The notes under the pieces were generated by a model that searched no databases, was not told the origin of the DNA, and saw nothing but the letters and a program-made list of their open reading frames with translations. A stretch of 44,833 nt of DNA. It comes from Klebsormidium nitens. Its lineage: Eukaryota; Streptophyta; Klebsormidiophyceae; Klebsormidiales; Klebsormidiaceae. Made by a program: the position numbers and the translations under genes. The DNA lies in contig DF237336.1 of the NCBI GenBank assembly GCA_000708835.1, positions 1 to 44,833 on the forward strand. Reading direction: 5' to 3'. Of the stretch, positions 1-11,427 are shown piece by piece; position 1 is the first letter of the stretch; each line of letters opens with the position of its first letter.

Positions 1-96
1 TAAAACCCTAAAACCCTAAAACCCTAAAACCCTAAAACCCTAAAACCCTAAAACCCTAAAACCCTAAAACCCTAAAACCCTAAAACCCTAAAACCC
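1..96. repeat. Telomere, Chlamydomonas-type (TTTTAGGG)n
   Basis: Twelve perfect tandem copies of the 8-mer TAAAACCC occupy the first 96 bases. The array then decays into unrelated sequence (tcaacactctaac). Read on the other strand the unit is TTTTAGGG, the telomere repeat known from Chlamydomonas and relatives, rather than the TTTAGGG of land plants. The C-rich strand running 5' to 3' inward from position 1 is the orientation expected at the left end of a chromosome, so the window starts at, or within, a true telomere. No variant units are seen inside the array. Confidence 0.97.
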
Positions 97-151
97 TCAA
101 CACTCTAACTACAATTGGTTATATGTTTAGTACCGCGAACTCATCAGTCGC

Positions 152-240
152 GCGGGATTGGCTCAGTTGGTTAGAGCGTCAGTCTCATAACATAAGACTA
201 AGAAATCTGAAGGTCGTGAGTTCGATCCTCACATCCCGCA
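152..240 (+). tRNA. Elongator tRNA-Met(CAU) with intron
   Basis: The sequence folds as a full cloverleaf. The acceptor stem 152-158 (GCGGGAT) pairs perfectly with 233-239 (ATCCCGC), with discriminator A240. The D arm is GCTC/GAGC (161-177), and the T arm is GTGAG/CTCAC around TTCGATC (216-232). The anticodon stem TCAGT (179-183) faces TCTGA (206-210) with one T-T mismatch next to the loop. The loop is CTCATAA with anticodon CAT at 186-188. About 15 nt (roughly 190-204) are extra and sit one base 3' of the anticodon, the canonical nuclear tRNA intron position. Plant elongator tRNA-Met genes also carry an intron there, and the intron and the G1-C72 pair argue against an initiator tRNA. The internal A and B boxes coincide with the D and T arms. 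Confidence 0.93.
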
Positions 241-251
241 ACGTCGACCAC

Positions 252-260
252 TTTTTTTTT
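252..260 (+). terminator. RNA polymerase III terminator of tRNA-Met
   Basis: A run of nine T lies 11 bases after the tRNA discriminator base. A T-run of four or more on the coding strand just downstream of a tRNA is the standard Pol III stop signal, so this run is assigned to the tRNA gene at 152-240. Confidence 0.8.
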
Positions 261-486
261 GGCACAAGAGCCTCAACCGACAAAGGGGCCCACATGCAAC
301 GTCCTTGCACGGCTCACGTTGAACTCCAACTTCCAAGTGACGGCAGGCTGCAGCAGGGTCTAGACTCTAGAGCCTGAGGAACCCTGTCTTGCACGCCAGA
401 TTCGGTGGCCAGAAGATATTACTCGAAGACACAGGGACTCAGCTAGGAGAGAGGGTAGAGGTGAGCGCCTCGTGGGGCGGTTTGCC

Positions 487-3221
487 ATGGAACGTATGGA
501 GAGCTTTCAGGAGCTGGACGCGGATGCTGTGTCTGATTATGCTCGCAGGTTTGCGGAGAGTGAGCAATTGCAACATGCGGAGGAGGAAGATGATTGGGTT
601 GACCTGCGCAGTATGGCAGCAGGGGGCAGTGGGGACGAATCCAGCCGAGATGACATGTACATGGCCAATGCCAGCCCTCGCACAGATACAAGTGAGGACT
701 TCCTGGAGGAAGATGCCCAAAGGATGCAGACGGGAAACGAGGACCAACACATGGAGGGAAGGGATGGCCACTCCAGGCAGCGGCAGGGAGAAGGAGACAT
801 GGATGTAGGGGCGCACCAAGACAAGAAGGGGCTGCCAACAGCGGGGTCAGCCTCGGACAGCGCCCTGCCTTTGTCACCTGAAGAGCAGGCTGCGCAGAAG
901 GGAAGAATGGAGCATGGTTGTTCCCACTACCGGCGGCGGTGTCGCCTGCGTGCCCCTTGCTGCAATGAAGTCTTTACGTGCCGGCACTGCCACAATGAGG
1001 CCAAGAACGCGGGGGAGGAGGACCCCAAGCTGCGGCATGACTTGCCGCGCCACGAAGTCACCTCTGTGGTGTGCATGCTCTGCAACATGGAGCAGCCTGT
1101 GTCGCAACGCTGCAGGAGCTGCGGGGTCACATTCGGGGAATACTTCTGCGACAAGTGCAGGTGAGCACCGCGTCATTTCAACCTGGCGCCCCACTGTGGC
1201 CGCCAGGGGCCAGCCCACAATCCAGCTGCTGCTCTTGGATTTATCATGCCTGTATCGAACAACACTTGACACAGATGTGCAGTGTGCCAGCACTAGATAT
1301 TGTGGGCCAAGGGAGGAGCAAAGGGCCAATCGGGAGCAACCCTAGCTTAATTTGTTGTTTGCAATTCCCCGTTTCGTGACGTTGGTGCCTTTTTGGAATT
1401 GCACATACTGCTGCATTGTTGACTTGAGACAGCACATTGAACCACATCTTGCTCTTTCCAGGTTCTTTGACGATGACATTTCCAAGGAACAGTGAGTTGC
1501 GCCCCCTCGCCCGGCCAGCTCCAGTTATGGACTGGACACTAGGAATCGGCCGGAAACACCCGCAAGCTCTCGACCTCTCGGTGCCCAGATTGTCTGCAAC
1601 ACATGGTGGCCCTGCTTCTAGTCTCGAAGATTAGTCTCGTGATTTGTGTAAACTGAATCAGGGATGCTGTGAGTGTGCCCTCAGCCCTGCTGCCCCGCTG
1701 CCTGTCTGTGAGCGTGCCTGCTGAGCGCCGTGCTGCGTGCCAGGTTCCACTGCAACGATTGCGGCATCTGCCGCATTGGCGGCCGCGACAAGTTCTTCCA
1801 CTGCGCCACGTGCGAATGCTGCTACGCCATGTCCCTTCAGGACAAGCACAAGTGCGTCGAGAAGTCGATGCACCACAACTGCCCCGTCTGCTTTGAGGTG
1901 ACCCCCCAGCTCTGGCTCTTTGCGCGCCCTTCCGCTGCGCCCCTCATGAAGTCTGGCTGCCTTCGTACCCGTCAGCCCTGCATCTCAATCTTCTTCTTGC
2001 TAGCATTGCGCGAAGCGCGGTCTGCATCCTCTGAGCCGCGCGCTGACTGGCTGCTCTGCTCTGCTCCTTCCTCTGCTGCGCAGTACCTGTTTGACAGCGT
2101 GCACAGCACCAGCGTCATGGTCTGTGGCCACACCGCCCACCACGCCTGCCTCGAGGAGATGCGCCAGCACGGCCAGTGAGTGCGCCGCCCCCCTTGACAC
2201 ACCCTCATGCACCAGCAGGTGCTTGCCTGGCCGCCTCAATCAGCTTGCTATTTGCAGCGTGGTTCAGGGCACTGCCCAGCTTGCTCGGATGTGTAGCTTG
2301 TCTTGTACCGAGTACGGGCCAAGGCTATCCGTTAGCCGCCCCATTCCGTGGCCAAGTGCGTTGCTGAGGTGTGAGCGCACTTCTCCCCGCAGCCACCACC
2401 ACGCGCTCCAGCATGCTTGCGGGCCACAGGGGCTGCCCAGCTGCACCCCTGCTTGTGTGCATCCGCGCTCGTCCTCTTGATGCAGCCTCCGCTGAGGGTT
2501 GCTGCCTGCTCGGCGTTGCAGGTACAACTGCCCCATCTGCTCCAAGAGCCTGTACGACATGGCCCCCGTGTGGGCGCAGCTGGACGCTGAGGTGGAGGCC
2601 ACGCCCATGCCGCCAGAGTACCGCGACAAGCTGGTGAGGGAGCGGCGAGGCAGCACCCTAGTGGGACAGCGCTGGGCCAAAACAGCCTCTGTACACTGGA
2701 CTGGCAGTTAGTGAATGTTGCAAATGAAATTCCTAGCATGTTTGCAAAGGCAGCGGGTATTCACCTCAGGTTTATGTGCGTACCCCTTGGATAGGCGCGG
2801 CCACCGTTCAAAGTGGTCAAAAACAGCATCAGAAGATTGAGCCGGAAGAAGCTCCGGGAATCACGGTTCAGTGTTCCAAGCAAGCTTCCTGCTTCAAACA
2901 TGCTTTGGCATTCTCATATGTCTCGTAACAGTCTGTTCTGTATCATAGTGGCCTTGCTAATAACGTGCATAAATCATTCGGTTGCATTAGCCTGCGCTTG
3001 ATCTCCTTCCTGCTTTTCAGGCCGTTGTTTAGCCTCTTGCGCGGCCTGCGTTGCAGGTGTGGATCTTGTGCAACGACTGTGGGGGTATCAACGAGGTGCG
3101 CTTCCACCTCGTGGCGCAAAAGTGCCCCGTGATTGACTGTGGCTCTTACAACACGCGGCAGACGCGCGCCAGTGGGAACGCCGCCACTGCAGCTGCCGCA
3201 GGGCCCAGCCACACGGGATAG
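487..3221 (+). CDS. CHY zinc-finger and RING-finger E3 ubiquitin ligase, RCHY1/PIRH2-like
   Basis: Six exons: 487-1160, 1462-1491 (30 nt), 1744-1897, 2084-2175, 2522-2633 and 3057-3221. All join in frame at GT-AG introns and encode about 408 residues. The first ~140 residues are acidic and low in complexity. They are followed by a CHY-type zinc finger (from ~141, many CxxC and CxH pairs), the CTCHY finger (~225-280, including [11 protein letters not shown]), and a RING (~282-325) with [13 protein letters not shown] and CPIC. The C-terminal zinc ribbon starts with ILCNDC at ~357. This order is diagnostic of RCHY1/PIRH2, and of MIEL1 and BRUTUS C-termini in plants; these proteins pass ubiquitin from an E2 to substrates in nucleus and cytosol. 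ATG 487 is chosen as the first ATG of the open frame; ATG 496 is also possible. The substrate cannot be inferred. The acidic N-terminal extension looks longer than in human RCHY1. Confidence 0.93.
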
Positions 3222-5673
3222 ACAAAGAGAGGAGCAAAGGGAAATCGGGGATCATACGCAATGGATAGGGATAGGTGTTCATCGAACGAAGACTCCACTG
3301 GTAGGAAGGGCAGGCAGGTCACAGTCTAGGAAACATGTTGACTACGATGCTGTGCATAGTTAGAGGCTAGCAGCCATTGTAGCTTTAGAGAGTAGAAGAA
3401 AAACTTGCTCTGCAAAGGGGTCAGCCGGGAAAAGCGACACCACAAGTGTTGCCGCTTCAAGGGCTGTGATTGGTGGACTCTCAGCGCAAAAACCGTCATC
3501 ATAGCATGCGGTCTGATTCGAAGTGGACATAGTAGGTATGGTCGATCAGGTTTAACAGTGGCATGTGGGACTGCCCACAGATTGACATGTGTGGGCACGA
3601 CCAGTTTAAACTTCGGTGAATGATGCTGATACTAGCTTGCGAATTGAGCTTTCCTGGCATTTGATTAGACTGGTAAATCATCGAATCCATGTTTTTTGTT
3701 TTCGCATAACTCACGTCCGACTTGACGCACTGTTCAGCGTATAATGTCGGCAACCTTTATATGTGGATTTTTTATGGTACATAAGCATTGAATCCGACAC
3801 CATGCCCTTAATCTGAGAGCTATTCCGTATCGACGCATGGAAGACGGACCGACAATCGAGTCTGATCACTTGTTTGTTAGATCGACCGGACAGAATCAAT
3901 CTTGCTAGCTATCTTTGGGAACGCAAGTGGCCGCGGTGCATGCAAGAATTGGAGCTTCCTGCTCGATCTGCCATTTGTCTACTATATTGAATGATAATAT
4001 AGGACCCGGACACTTGAAGGATTCAAATAAGACGAAGTTCTCCGAGGCTCGATCGTGCAAGCTCGGTACGTCGGGCAATTAGCGTGTATACTTAGCATGA
4101 GCTCTAGCCTACAGTGCACCGTCCCCAGGGACGGTGCACTAGGGCTAAGCAATGGTACTAGCAAATTAAAGCCTCGATAGCTTACCGTCATGTATATGCG
4201 CCGTTATTGCAGTGATTGCACAGCGTGGCGAGGCAAATCTATGAGATTTTGATGCACGGTGAATCATATATTGCGGCGGCAACGATCGGCGTACGTGCAT
4301 ATGCCAGTGGCCGCGCTTCGAGTCTAGACACATGAAATCGGGAGTCGTTAAGAACCGGACTAAGAGCAAGCTCCCGGAGTCCGACTCTCAGCGACGCAAT
4401 CTAATTTCGATCTTCGATAAGTCAGTGCCTATAATATAGTCTAGCATATTTGAAGAATAAGCCAAAGACACACATCAAACATGTATGCCATGAGAAGCCT
4501 ATGGCCTATTTGGCTACGGCCTACTAATTTGAAAGTGAGACCATCATAGTTTCAACGATCTGCTAGCCCGTAGTACGTCGGGCCCTCGCTAGCATAGGTT
4601 GCAGTCCGTTAGAAGCTTAATGATATATAGACTGATGGACCATGCATGGATAGTTGCGGACCGACGACGTTGCTATAGGAGCTAGATTTGCATGCAGGGC
4701 CGGAGGGATTTAGCACATCTGCAGAACTAGATTCGGTAGGGTACGGTAGCTAGGCGTTCAAATTTGTTAATTCCCATGTATAAGCCACGGAAGCCTATAT
4801 GGCCCAAGCAATTACGGCGTTTGAAAAGAGAGCATCCGATCGAATCAGCGACCATCACTGTATCATTTGCCAATAGCTGCATACGCAATCTCGACACAGC
4901 CGCGCCGGCCCGCAGGCGCGTGAGCTTATACATACGCGTATAAATGTATGATTGAATGTGCATGAAATATTCACTAATCAGTATATGTGCTGTGGGGCGC
5001 GCATGTGTAAGCTTCCGTACCGTACATCTATATATGATTTGCATGCATGTTATATGCCACGCGTAGGTTGACCGGACTGAAGCATGATCCCATGCATCTG
5101 TGGGCCAAAATGCTTTGCACATGTTCCGACAACATGCAGCCGTATATGGACATGGAAGAATCTGTAGAATTCAGGGGTTTTGATTAAGACTCAACAATTT
5201 CAGGAACAATTACAGTCTTCAACCAAACCCTGAATTTCTTGGTTCAATGGTCTGACTGAACGAAACGTTGACATTGGGACATCTAATATCACTTGAGTGT
5301 CATGAGTCTCGGCTGAGACCGCAATATCAACGGACCCATATCACGGTCCGCAAACACAGCTCACTGAAACAATTGTAAACCGTCCCGGTCGAATAGTCAC
5401 TGTCGACTTTCGAGTCAGAGACAACAATTGGTCTTCTGCCTGTACAATGATCAGTGCTCCTTATCTTACAATTCTTAGATTGCTAGGATGTTCTGACGAG
5501 ATACAGATCAAACTTCGAAGTCTTTCGATGATGTACACTCTGATCGCTCACTGTCACCACCTCGCCTACTCATTAAATGCTGTCGGTATGCACATTGGCA
5601 CCTAGACAACAACTTATTCAAACAAGTTTGTCCCTACACCCAGCTGCAGGCCCTGCATCTCGGCGTTTACATC
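3222..5673. other. Gene-free AT-richer intergenic stretch
   Basis: There is no recognisable coding exon between the CHY-RING stop codon and the ClpB stop codon. The open frames are short, start at arbitrary ATGs and show no family motif. Composition is clearly richer in A and T than the flanking exons. Short palindromic words such as GCATGC, CGATCG and CTAGC are frequent. The 3' UTRs of both convergent flanking genes must end inside the stretch. The only strong structure is the hairpin at 4113-4140. No transposase, LTR or tandem array was seen. Confidence 0.6.
4113..4140. repeat. Perfect 13-bp inverted repeat, 2-nt loop
   Basis: Arms 4113-4125 (AGTGCACCGTCCC) and 4128-4140 (GGGACGGTGCACT) are exact reverse complements separated by CA. 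Outside the perfect arms the flanks remain partly complementary (tagcct upstream, agggcta downstream), so an imperfect stem could extend several more pairs. It lies about 0.9 kb from the CHY-RING stop codon and 1.5 kb from the ClpB stop codon, so it is not an obvious 3' processing signal of either. It could be a MITE-like relic or a chance hairpin. Confidence 0.8.
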
Positions 5674-8600
5674 TCAAGTGGCCGCCCCTTGCAGCGCTTT
5701 CCGGTCCTTTCCTGCAGCTGCACCGTCATGCCGCCGTGCAAACTTTAGCTTGGACTTCATTTCGCCGGTGACGGTGGTGGTGATCTCGGTGTCCACCACC
5801 ACCGTGTCGTCCTCGCCCACCTCCCCCCGCAGGATCAGCCGCGCAATCTCGTTCTCGATCTGCCGTTGGATCACACGCTGCACGAACCCACACCCTCGAG
5901 CATCAGCCACGTGCATCTTGTCATGGTGGCCACAGGCAAGCCGCCCTGATACGGACCGAAAGGAGCAACACGCTGCCAGCAACACAGGGCGACTCCAGAG
6001 GCGGATAGATCACGCTATGGACGATGAACACGCTCTGGCACGTCACACTGTCCGCTCCTACTCTGCGACCCGCTGTGCGCTCGGCTCACCTTGACAGGGC
6101 GGGCCCCGTAGGCGGGGTCGTAACCCATGACGCCCAGCAGCTTGATCGCGCTCTCTGTCACCTCAATCTTGATCTTACGGTCGGCCACCCGCTGCCGCAC
6201 GCGGTCCAACTGCACACAAGAGGCAACGGAACAATCAGCACACGGGCGGAGCACCTCGATCGGGGCTGGACATACCAGGACGGCAGGCAGGCAAAGAAAG
6301 CAGCGAACAGGTGTTGGAGTCAGTCGTGGCAGGCCAGGGCGTGACGCAGCAGAGGAGGGCGGTGCGCGTGACGGGGCCTGACCTGCAGCCGCACGATCGA
6401 CTCGATCTGGTCGGGTGCGAGCTGCTGGAAGACGATGTACTCGTCGACGCGGTTGATGAACTCGGGGCGGAAGTGCGCGCGCGCAGCGTCCAGCACGCGG
6501 TCGCGCATGGCCTCGTAGACGGTCTCTGCGCTGCCTAGCGCGGCGTCGAGGCCGGCGGTGATGTACTGGCTGCCGATGTTGGACGTCATGATGAGCACCG
6601 TGTTGTTGAAGTTGACCACGCGGCCCTGGCTGTCCGTCACGCGCCCGTCGTCCAAAATCTGCAGCACGCCAACATGCGCGCCACCCACGTCAGCACGGGT
6701 AAAGAGATCGAGGCAACAGGACAAGCAGAGGCCGCGGCGCTCACGCGCGACAGCATGTCAGTACCGAAACAGCAGGGTACCGCCAGGTGTGGCAGCGTGC
6801 AGCACCTTCGAACGTTGTGCAGGTTCGAAGAAAGAGGACCCGAACCGTTGCCGCGCCTGGTGTGCGGTGGGCTGACCTGCAGGAAGATGTTGAAGACGTC
6901 GGCATGCGCTTTCTCGACCTCGTCAAAGAGCACGACGGAGTAGGGCCGCCGGCGCACGGCCTCCGTCAGCTGGCCGCCCTCCTCGAAGCCGACGTAGCCG
7001 GGGGGCGCGCCCACCAGCCGGCTCACGCTGTGCTTCTCCATGTACCTGCAAGCAAGCGGCAGCGCGGGGGGTCAGCCACGGAAGACGAGCAATCAACGGG
7101 CACAGGAACGAGCCGGAACAGCTCCTCAAGGAAGCGGGCAATATGCAACGGCATGACCAGTGAAAGCAGGCACCAAGGGGGGTGGGTCCTCGATAGAAGC
7201 CTGGCAAGCTCCACTTTCCTCGACATTGCCCACGTTCGAACTGCCCATGTTCGAAGTGCATCATAAGGTCTGTCATGCGAGCGCAGTCACCGGGCGGCCT
7301 GCGCAGCGGTGGGGTTGCGTGCGGGCGCTCACTCGCTCATGTCGATCCTGACGAGGGCTTCCTCGGTATTGAAGAGGTAGGTGGCGAGCGCCTTGGCGAG
7401 CTCGGTCTTGCCGACGCCGGTGGGCCCCATGAACATGAGGCTGGCAATGGGCTTGTTGGGGTCGGACAGGCCCGCGCGGCTGCGCTGGATGGCCTCCGCC
7501 ACGGCCGTCACCGCCACGTCCTGCCCCACCACGCGCTTGTGCAGCTCCACGTCCAGCTGCAGCAGCTTCTCGCGCTCACTCTCCTGCACGCGCGCACAGC
7601 AGCCAACGACAATGCGTCAGCACACAGACTAACAACAGGCGTGCTCCAAGTGGCAGGAAACTTGGATGACGAGGACCATAATGAACGGCTTTGCATCATC
7701 TTGAACCTCGTCATCGCGACTGGCAAACAAACCAATTGCACTGCCACTCTCGGGCTCTGCCTCATCTGGATATACGCCCAGCAACCTTGCACAAACGCCA
7801 CGAAGCTCCCCGCACAGATCGTCCAGATATGAGTTGCGGGACCCAGCAGAAGCGATTATTTGCTCCGCGTCAGCTCTGCCTTACCTGCAGCTTGGAGATG
7901 GGGATGCCGGTCCAGCGCGACACAATCTCCGCAATGTCCGCCTCCGTCACCTCCTCGCGCAGCATGGACGCGCCGCTGGACTGGTACGCCGCCAGCGCGG
8001 CCTCCGCGCCGTCCAGCTGCTTCTGCAGCGTGATCAGGCTGCCGTACTTGAGCTCCGCGGCGCGATTCAGGTCGTAGTCGCGCTCGCTCTGCTGGATCTC
8101 CACGTTGACGCGGTCCATCTCCTCCTTGATGCTCTGGATGCGCGTCATCACGCCCTTCTCGTGCTCCCACTGCTCCGTCAGCTCGCGCTGCCGCCCCTTG
8201 AGCGTCGTCAGCTCGTCGTCCAGCCGCGCCAGCCGCTCCTTGCTCGCGCGGTCCGTGTCGTTCTTCACGCTCAGCTTCTCCATCTCCAGCTTGATCACGG
8301 AGCGGTCCACCTCGTCCAGCGCCGTCGGCTTGCTCGTAATCTCCATCTTGAGCTTGGCCGCGCTCTCGTCCACCAGGTCGATCGCCTTGTCCGGCAGGAA
8401 GCGGTCGCTGATGTACCGGTCCGCCAGCAGCGCGGCCGCGACCAGCGCGGTGTCCGCGATGCGCACGCCGTGGTGCAGCTCGTAGCGCTCGCGCAGCCCG
8501 CGCAGGATGGACACCGTGTCCTCCACGCTCGGCTGGTCCACGTACACCTGCTGGAAGCGGCGCTCCAGCGCGGGGTCCTTCTCGATGTACTTGCGGTACT

Positions 8601-10980
8601 CGTCCAGCGTCGTGGCGCCGATGCACCGCAGCTCGCCGCGCCCCAGCATCGGTTTCAGCAGGTTGCTCGCGTCCAGCGCGCCCGCGCTCGCGCCGGCCCC
8701 GACCACCGTGTGGATCTCGTCGATGAACAGGATGACGCTGCCGTCGCTGTCGGTGACCTCCTTGAGCACGGCCTTGAGCCGGTCCTCGAACTCGCCGCGG
8801 AACTTGGCCCCCGCAATCAGCGCGCCCATGTCCAGGCTGATCAGCCGCCGCTCCATGAGCGCCTGCGGAACGTCGCCCGCCACAATGCGCTGCGCCAGGC
8901 CCTCGCTGATGGCCGTCTTGCCCACGCCCGGCTCGCCGATGAGCACCGGGTTGTTCTTGGTGCGCCGGCTCAGGATCTGGATGCAGCGCCGGATCTCGTC
9001 GTCCCGCCCAATCACGGGGTCCAGCTTGCCCTCACGTGCCGCCTGCGTCAGGTCCTTGCCGTACTTCTCCAGCGCCTCGTACTTGCCCTCAGGGTCCTGC
9101 CGGACAGCACGGAACACGTCAGCCAGCGAGACTGAGAGCAGCCAAAAGGCTTTGATAACCTTTGATGTACTGGTGTTCGTCGAAAAGCCCCCATCTGTGC
9201 TTTGGCGAAGCTCATCGCGGTTAGATGATTTGTACGTCTTGAGAATCCAATCTGCACGTGCTAACACCTCTCGTCAGTAAGTGGTTCTACATTCTGAGAA
9301 CTTGAGAAACACGATTATTCTGCATCTGGAGTAGACATGGCAATCCCTTCTCTATCTCCAATAAGGCTCCAAAACTCCAAAACTCCGGACTCCAAAACTA
9401 AAGGGGTACATGAACGGATCGCATGTCTACCCAAAATCCCGCCCTGAGTGACGCCTGTAGCCCACAGACACGCCACTAGGAAGTCTGAGTATCCTCAAAC
9501 GCCAGTTTCCGGGTCACTGCCTTCTCCTACCCTGAGCGTGCTACCGCCTGCCGCGCAAGCGCCCCTCACCTGGTCCGTGACGTTCTGCTTGCCTCGCACT
9601 GCTGCGATGGCCTTGTCAAGCGTCTGGCGCGTAAGCTTGAAGTCCTTGAGCAGCTGCTGGCCAAAGCGCTTGTCGTCCACAAACCCCAGCAGCAGGTGCT
9701 CCACGCTCACAAAGCTGTCGCCCATGCCCTTCTTGCTGCTGCGCGCACGGTCAATCAGCGCCTCCAGGTCCCGCCCCAGCATGGACCCGTACTCCACGCC
9801 GCTCGCCTGCAACGCCCAATCAAACCAGCCCTCGCTCAATACGGACCCAAAAAAATCCGTGGAAACAAGTAGAACAGTAGAGATATACTTGGAAACAGGA
9901 AAAGCAAAAGACAATTCATTCTACGCGGTAAAGTGGTGTTTCCCGAACAAAAGACAATGGGCCTCACTTCCTCTTTTAAACCTTTGTATTTTGTTAATTC
10001 CAAACTTTCAACATTTTGGCAGAACGTAAACGCTTTTAGCGTATGGTGGGGTGAATCGCCTATTTCACAATTCTGGTGAGTGTGATCGAGAAGGAGGCAG
10101 GAGAAACACAGGAAGTCAGCAAAGTGGCATAAACTGAAAACACGCAGTCAACCAGACCAGAGACTGTTACTCCTATGCCCATCGTTATGTGAATAGTCAC
10201 TGTCGCCAACGAAGGCACTTCGTATCTGCGCAGACTCCTTGCTGGGCCATGCATCTTGTGCCCAGAGGCGCAGGCGGCCTACCTTGGGCTGGCGCTGGAT
10301 GAAGCGGTCGGTGGCCTGCAGCAGCGCGGTGTTGTCGGCCTCGGCCTTGCTGAAGATCCTGCGCGCCAGGCCGTTGCGCTGCTCCAGGAGGGCCTTCATC
10401 AGGTGCTCCGTCTCCACAATCTGGTGCTTGTTCTCCTTGGCCACGTCCGGCGCCGCCAGCACCGCCTGCCACGCCATGTCCGTGAACTCCCCCTGCGATA
10501 TCTGCGCAACCAACAAACACCAAATCAGAGTCTTCTTTGATGGATACTACGCCATTGGCGTCAATTCGCATCATTTCAATCGCATCTATGGAAACAAATC
10601 TAGCGGCTCCACGGATGTATGCCGAAAGTGTCCGAACGGTGGCTCAAAAAGGATGCCGCTTCTGGCTGCTTCCAGCTTACCTTGCCTCCTCCTCCTGCTG
10701 CAGCTGCCGCTCGCGCCGGTGTTCCGCGAAAGTGGCGCGGACGACCCGCCGGAGAAAACCCTCCTGCCGGCTGCCACGCTAGTGCCGCATGCTGACTGGG
10801 AGAGGGACAGGCGCGCAAGCCAGCATGAGTTGGAATTAGCGGAGTGCTTCTATTGAATCGTAGCCTGCCTAATTGGATTGATGCCGCTTGGCCGCCCTGC
10901 TTGGTGCGTGGCTGGGGCGCGGAGCAGGCAATGCTGGGGGGGGCCAGGTGCCCTAGGTGCAGCACGGTAGAGGAGGCCAT
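5674..10980 (-). CDS. CLPB3: Chloroplast ClpB (HSP100) disaggregase, ClpB3-type
   Basis: Nine exons in coding order: 10681-10980, 10283-10501, 9570-9806, 7885-9096, 7333-7583, 6877-7045, 6383-6658, 6090-6209 and 5674-5877. All junctions are GT-AG and in phase, giving about 995 residues. Exon 1 is a 100-residue arginine, serine and alanine-rich transit peptide. Exons 2-3 are the Clp N-domain (GEFTDMAWQ). NBD1 has Walker A GEPGVGKT (~306-313) and Walker B with DE at ~378-379. A charged, coiled-coil M domain (~510-640) marks ClpB rather than ClpA/C. NBD2 has Walker A GPTGVGKT (~709-716) and the FINRVDEY stretch. ClpB hexamers thread aggregated proteins with Hsp70 using ATP. The close fit to plant plastid ClpB3 and the presequence suggest the chloroplast stroma; a mitochondrial copy is the alternative. 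Start 10980 gives the presequence. The gene is divergent from PDK. Confidence 0.95.
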
Positions 10981-11305
10981 GGCCAGAGCGCGCTCCAACA
11001 CTGCGGAACGTACCGACCCCAACAAGCTGCAAACCCCCGGAAGACGAACGGCAAACGCCTGAAGAGAAATGGTGGCAGAGCAAGCAATGCCAACAAGGTC
11101 AACCCTGCTAGGTGCCCCTTGCAAAACGGAAACCTCGTATAAATCAGTGCACCGTCTCTTGGATGCAAGCAGCGAACCCAATTGCCCGCTTCAACTGATG
11201 ATAAAGCCTTCCGTGGTTTTGTGAAGCTGTAAATTCTACAAGTACCTAATTGGATTCTTGATTAAGTTGATGTGGAAGAAGTTTGCTCCTTGAACGGCCT
11301 GACTT

Positions 11306-11318
11306 TTCCAGAATTCTG
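11306..11318. promoter_or_regulatory. Candidate heat-shock element (distal to ClpB)
   Basis: TTC-ca-GAA is a perfect inverted pair of HSF pentamers. It is followed in register by an imperfect third unit (CTG in place of TTC), within the near-palindrome TTCCAGAATTCTGAAA. It lies about 330 bp upstream of the ClpB start codon. HSEs are alternating nGAAn/nTTCn units, and HSP100 genes are classic HSF targets. Short matches like this arise by chance, so this is tentative. Confidence 0.3.
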
Positions 11319-11409
11319 AAATCGAACTTGAAGTGCTTTCTTTCTTTGACCAAATTGAGCGTTGTGACTCTGACTCTGAGTGAGCATGCACAGCCTGCCC
11401 TTCGGAGGG

Positions 11410-11427
11410 TTCGCGAGCAATCTAGAA
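11410..11427. promoter_or_regulatory. Candidate four-unit heat-shock element upstream of ClpB
   Basis: The string TTC-gc-GAG-ca-ATC-ta-GAA has four alternating HSF units in exact 5-bp register. The outer two are perfect and the inner two each have one mismatch. It lies about 430 bp upstream of the ClpB start codon on the shared ClpB/PDK side. Position and family expectation (heat induction of HSP100) support it, but the transcription start is unknown and no computation of chance occurrence was made. Confidence 0.38.

Noticed and set aside
7856-8626. A 256-codon minus-strand frame rich in glycine, arginine and alanine
   Set aside because: It is the wrong frame of the same ClpB exon and shows no motif.
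7834-9135. A 433-codon plus-strand frame rich in leucine, valine, arginine and histidine
   Set aside because: It is exactly antisense to the long ClpB exon (7885-9096), whose Walker motifs are unmistakable. High GC at third positions creates the antisense frame; its composition is unnatural and it has no domain.
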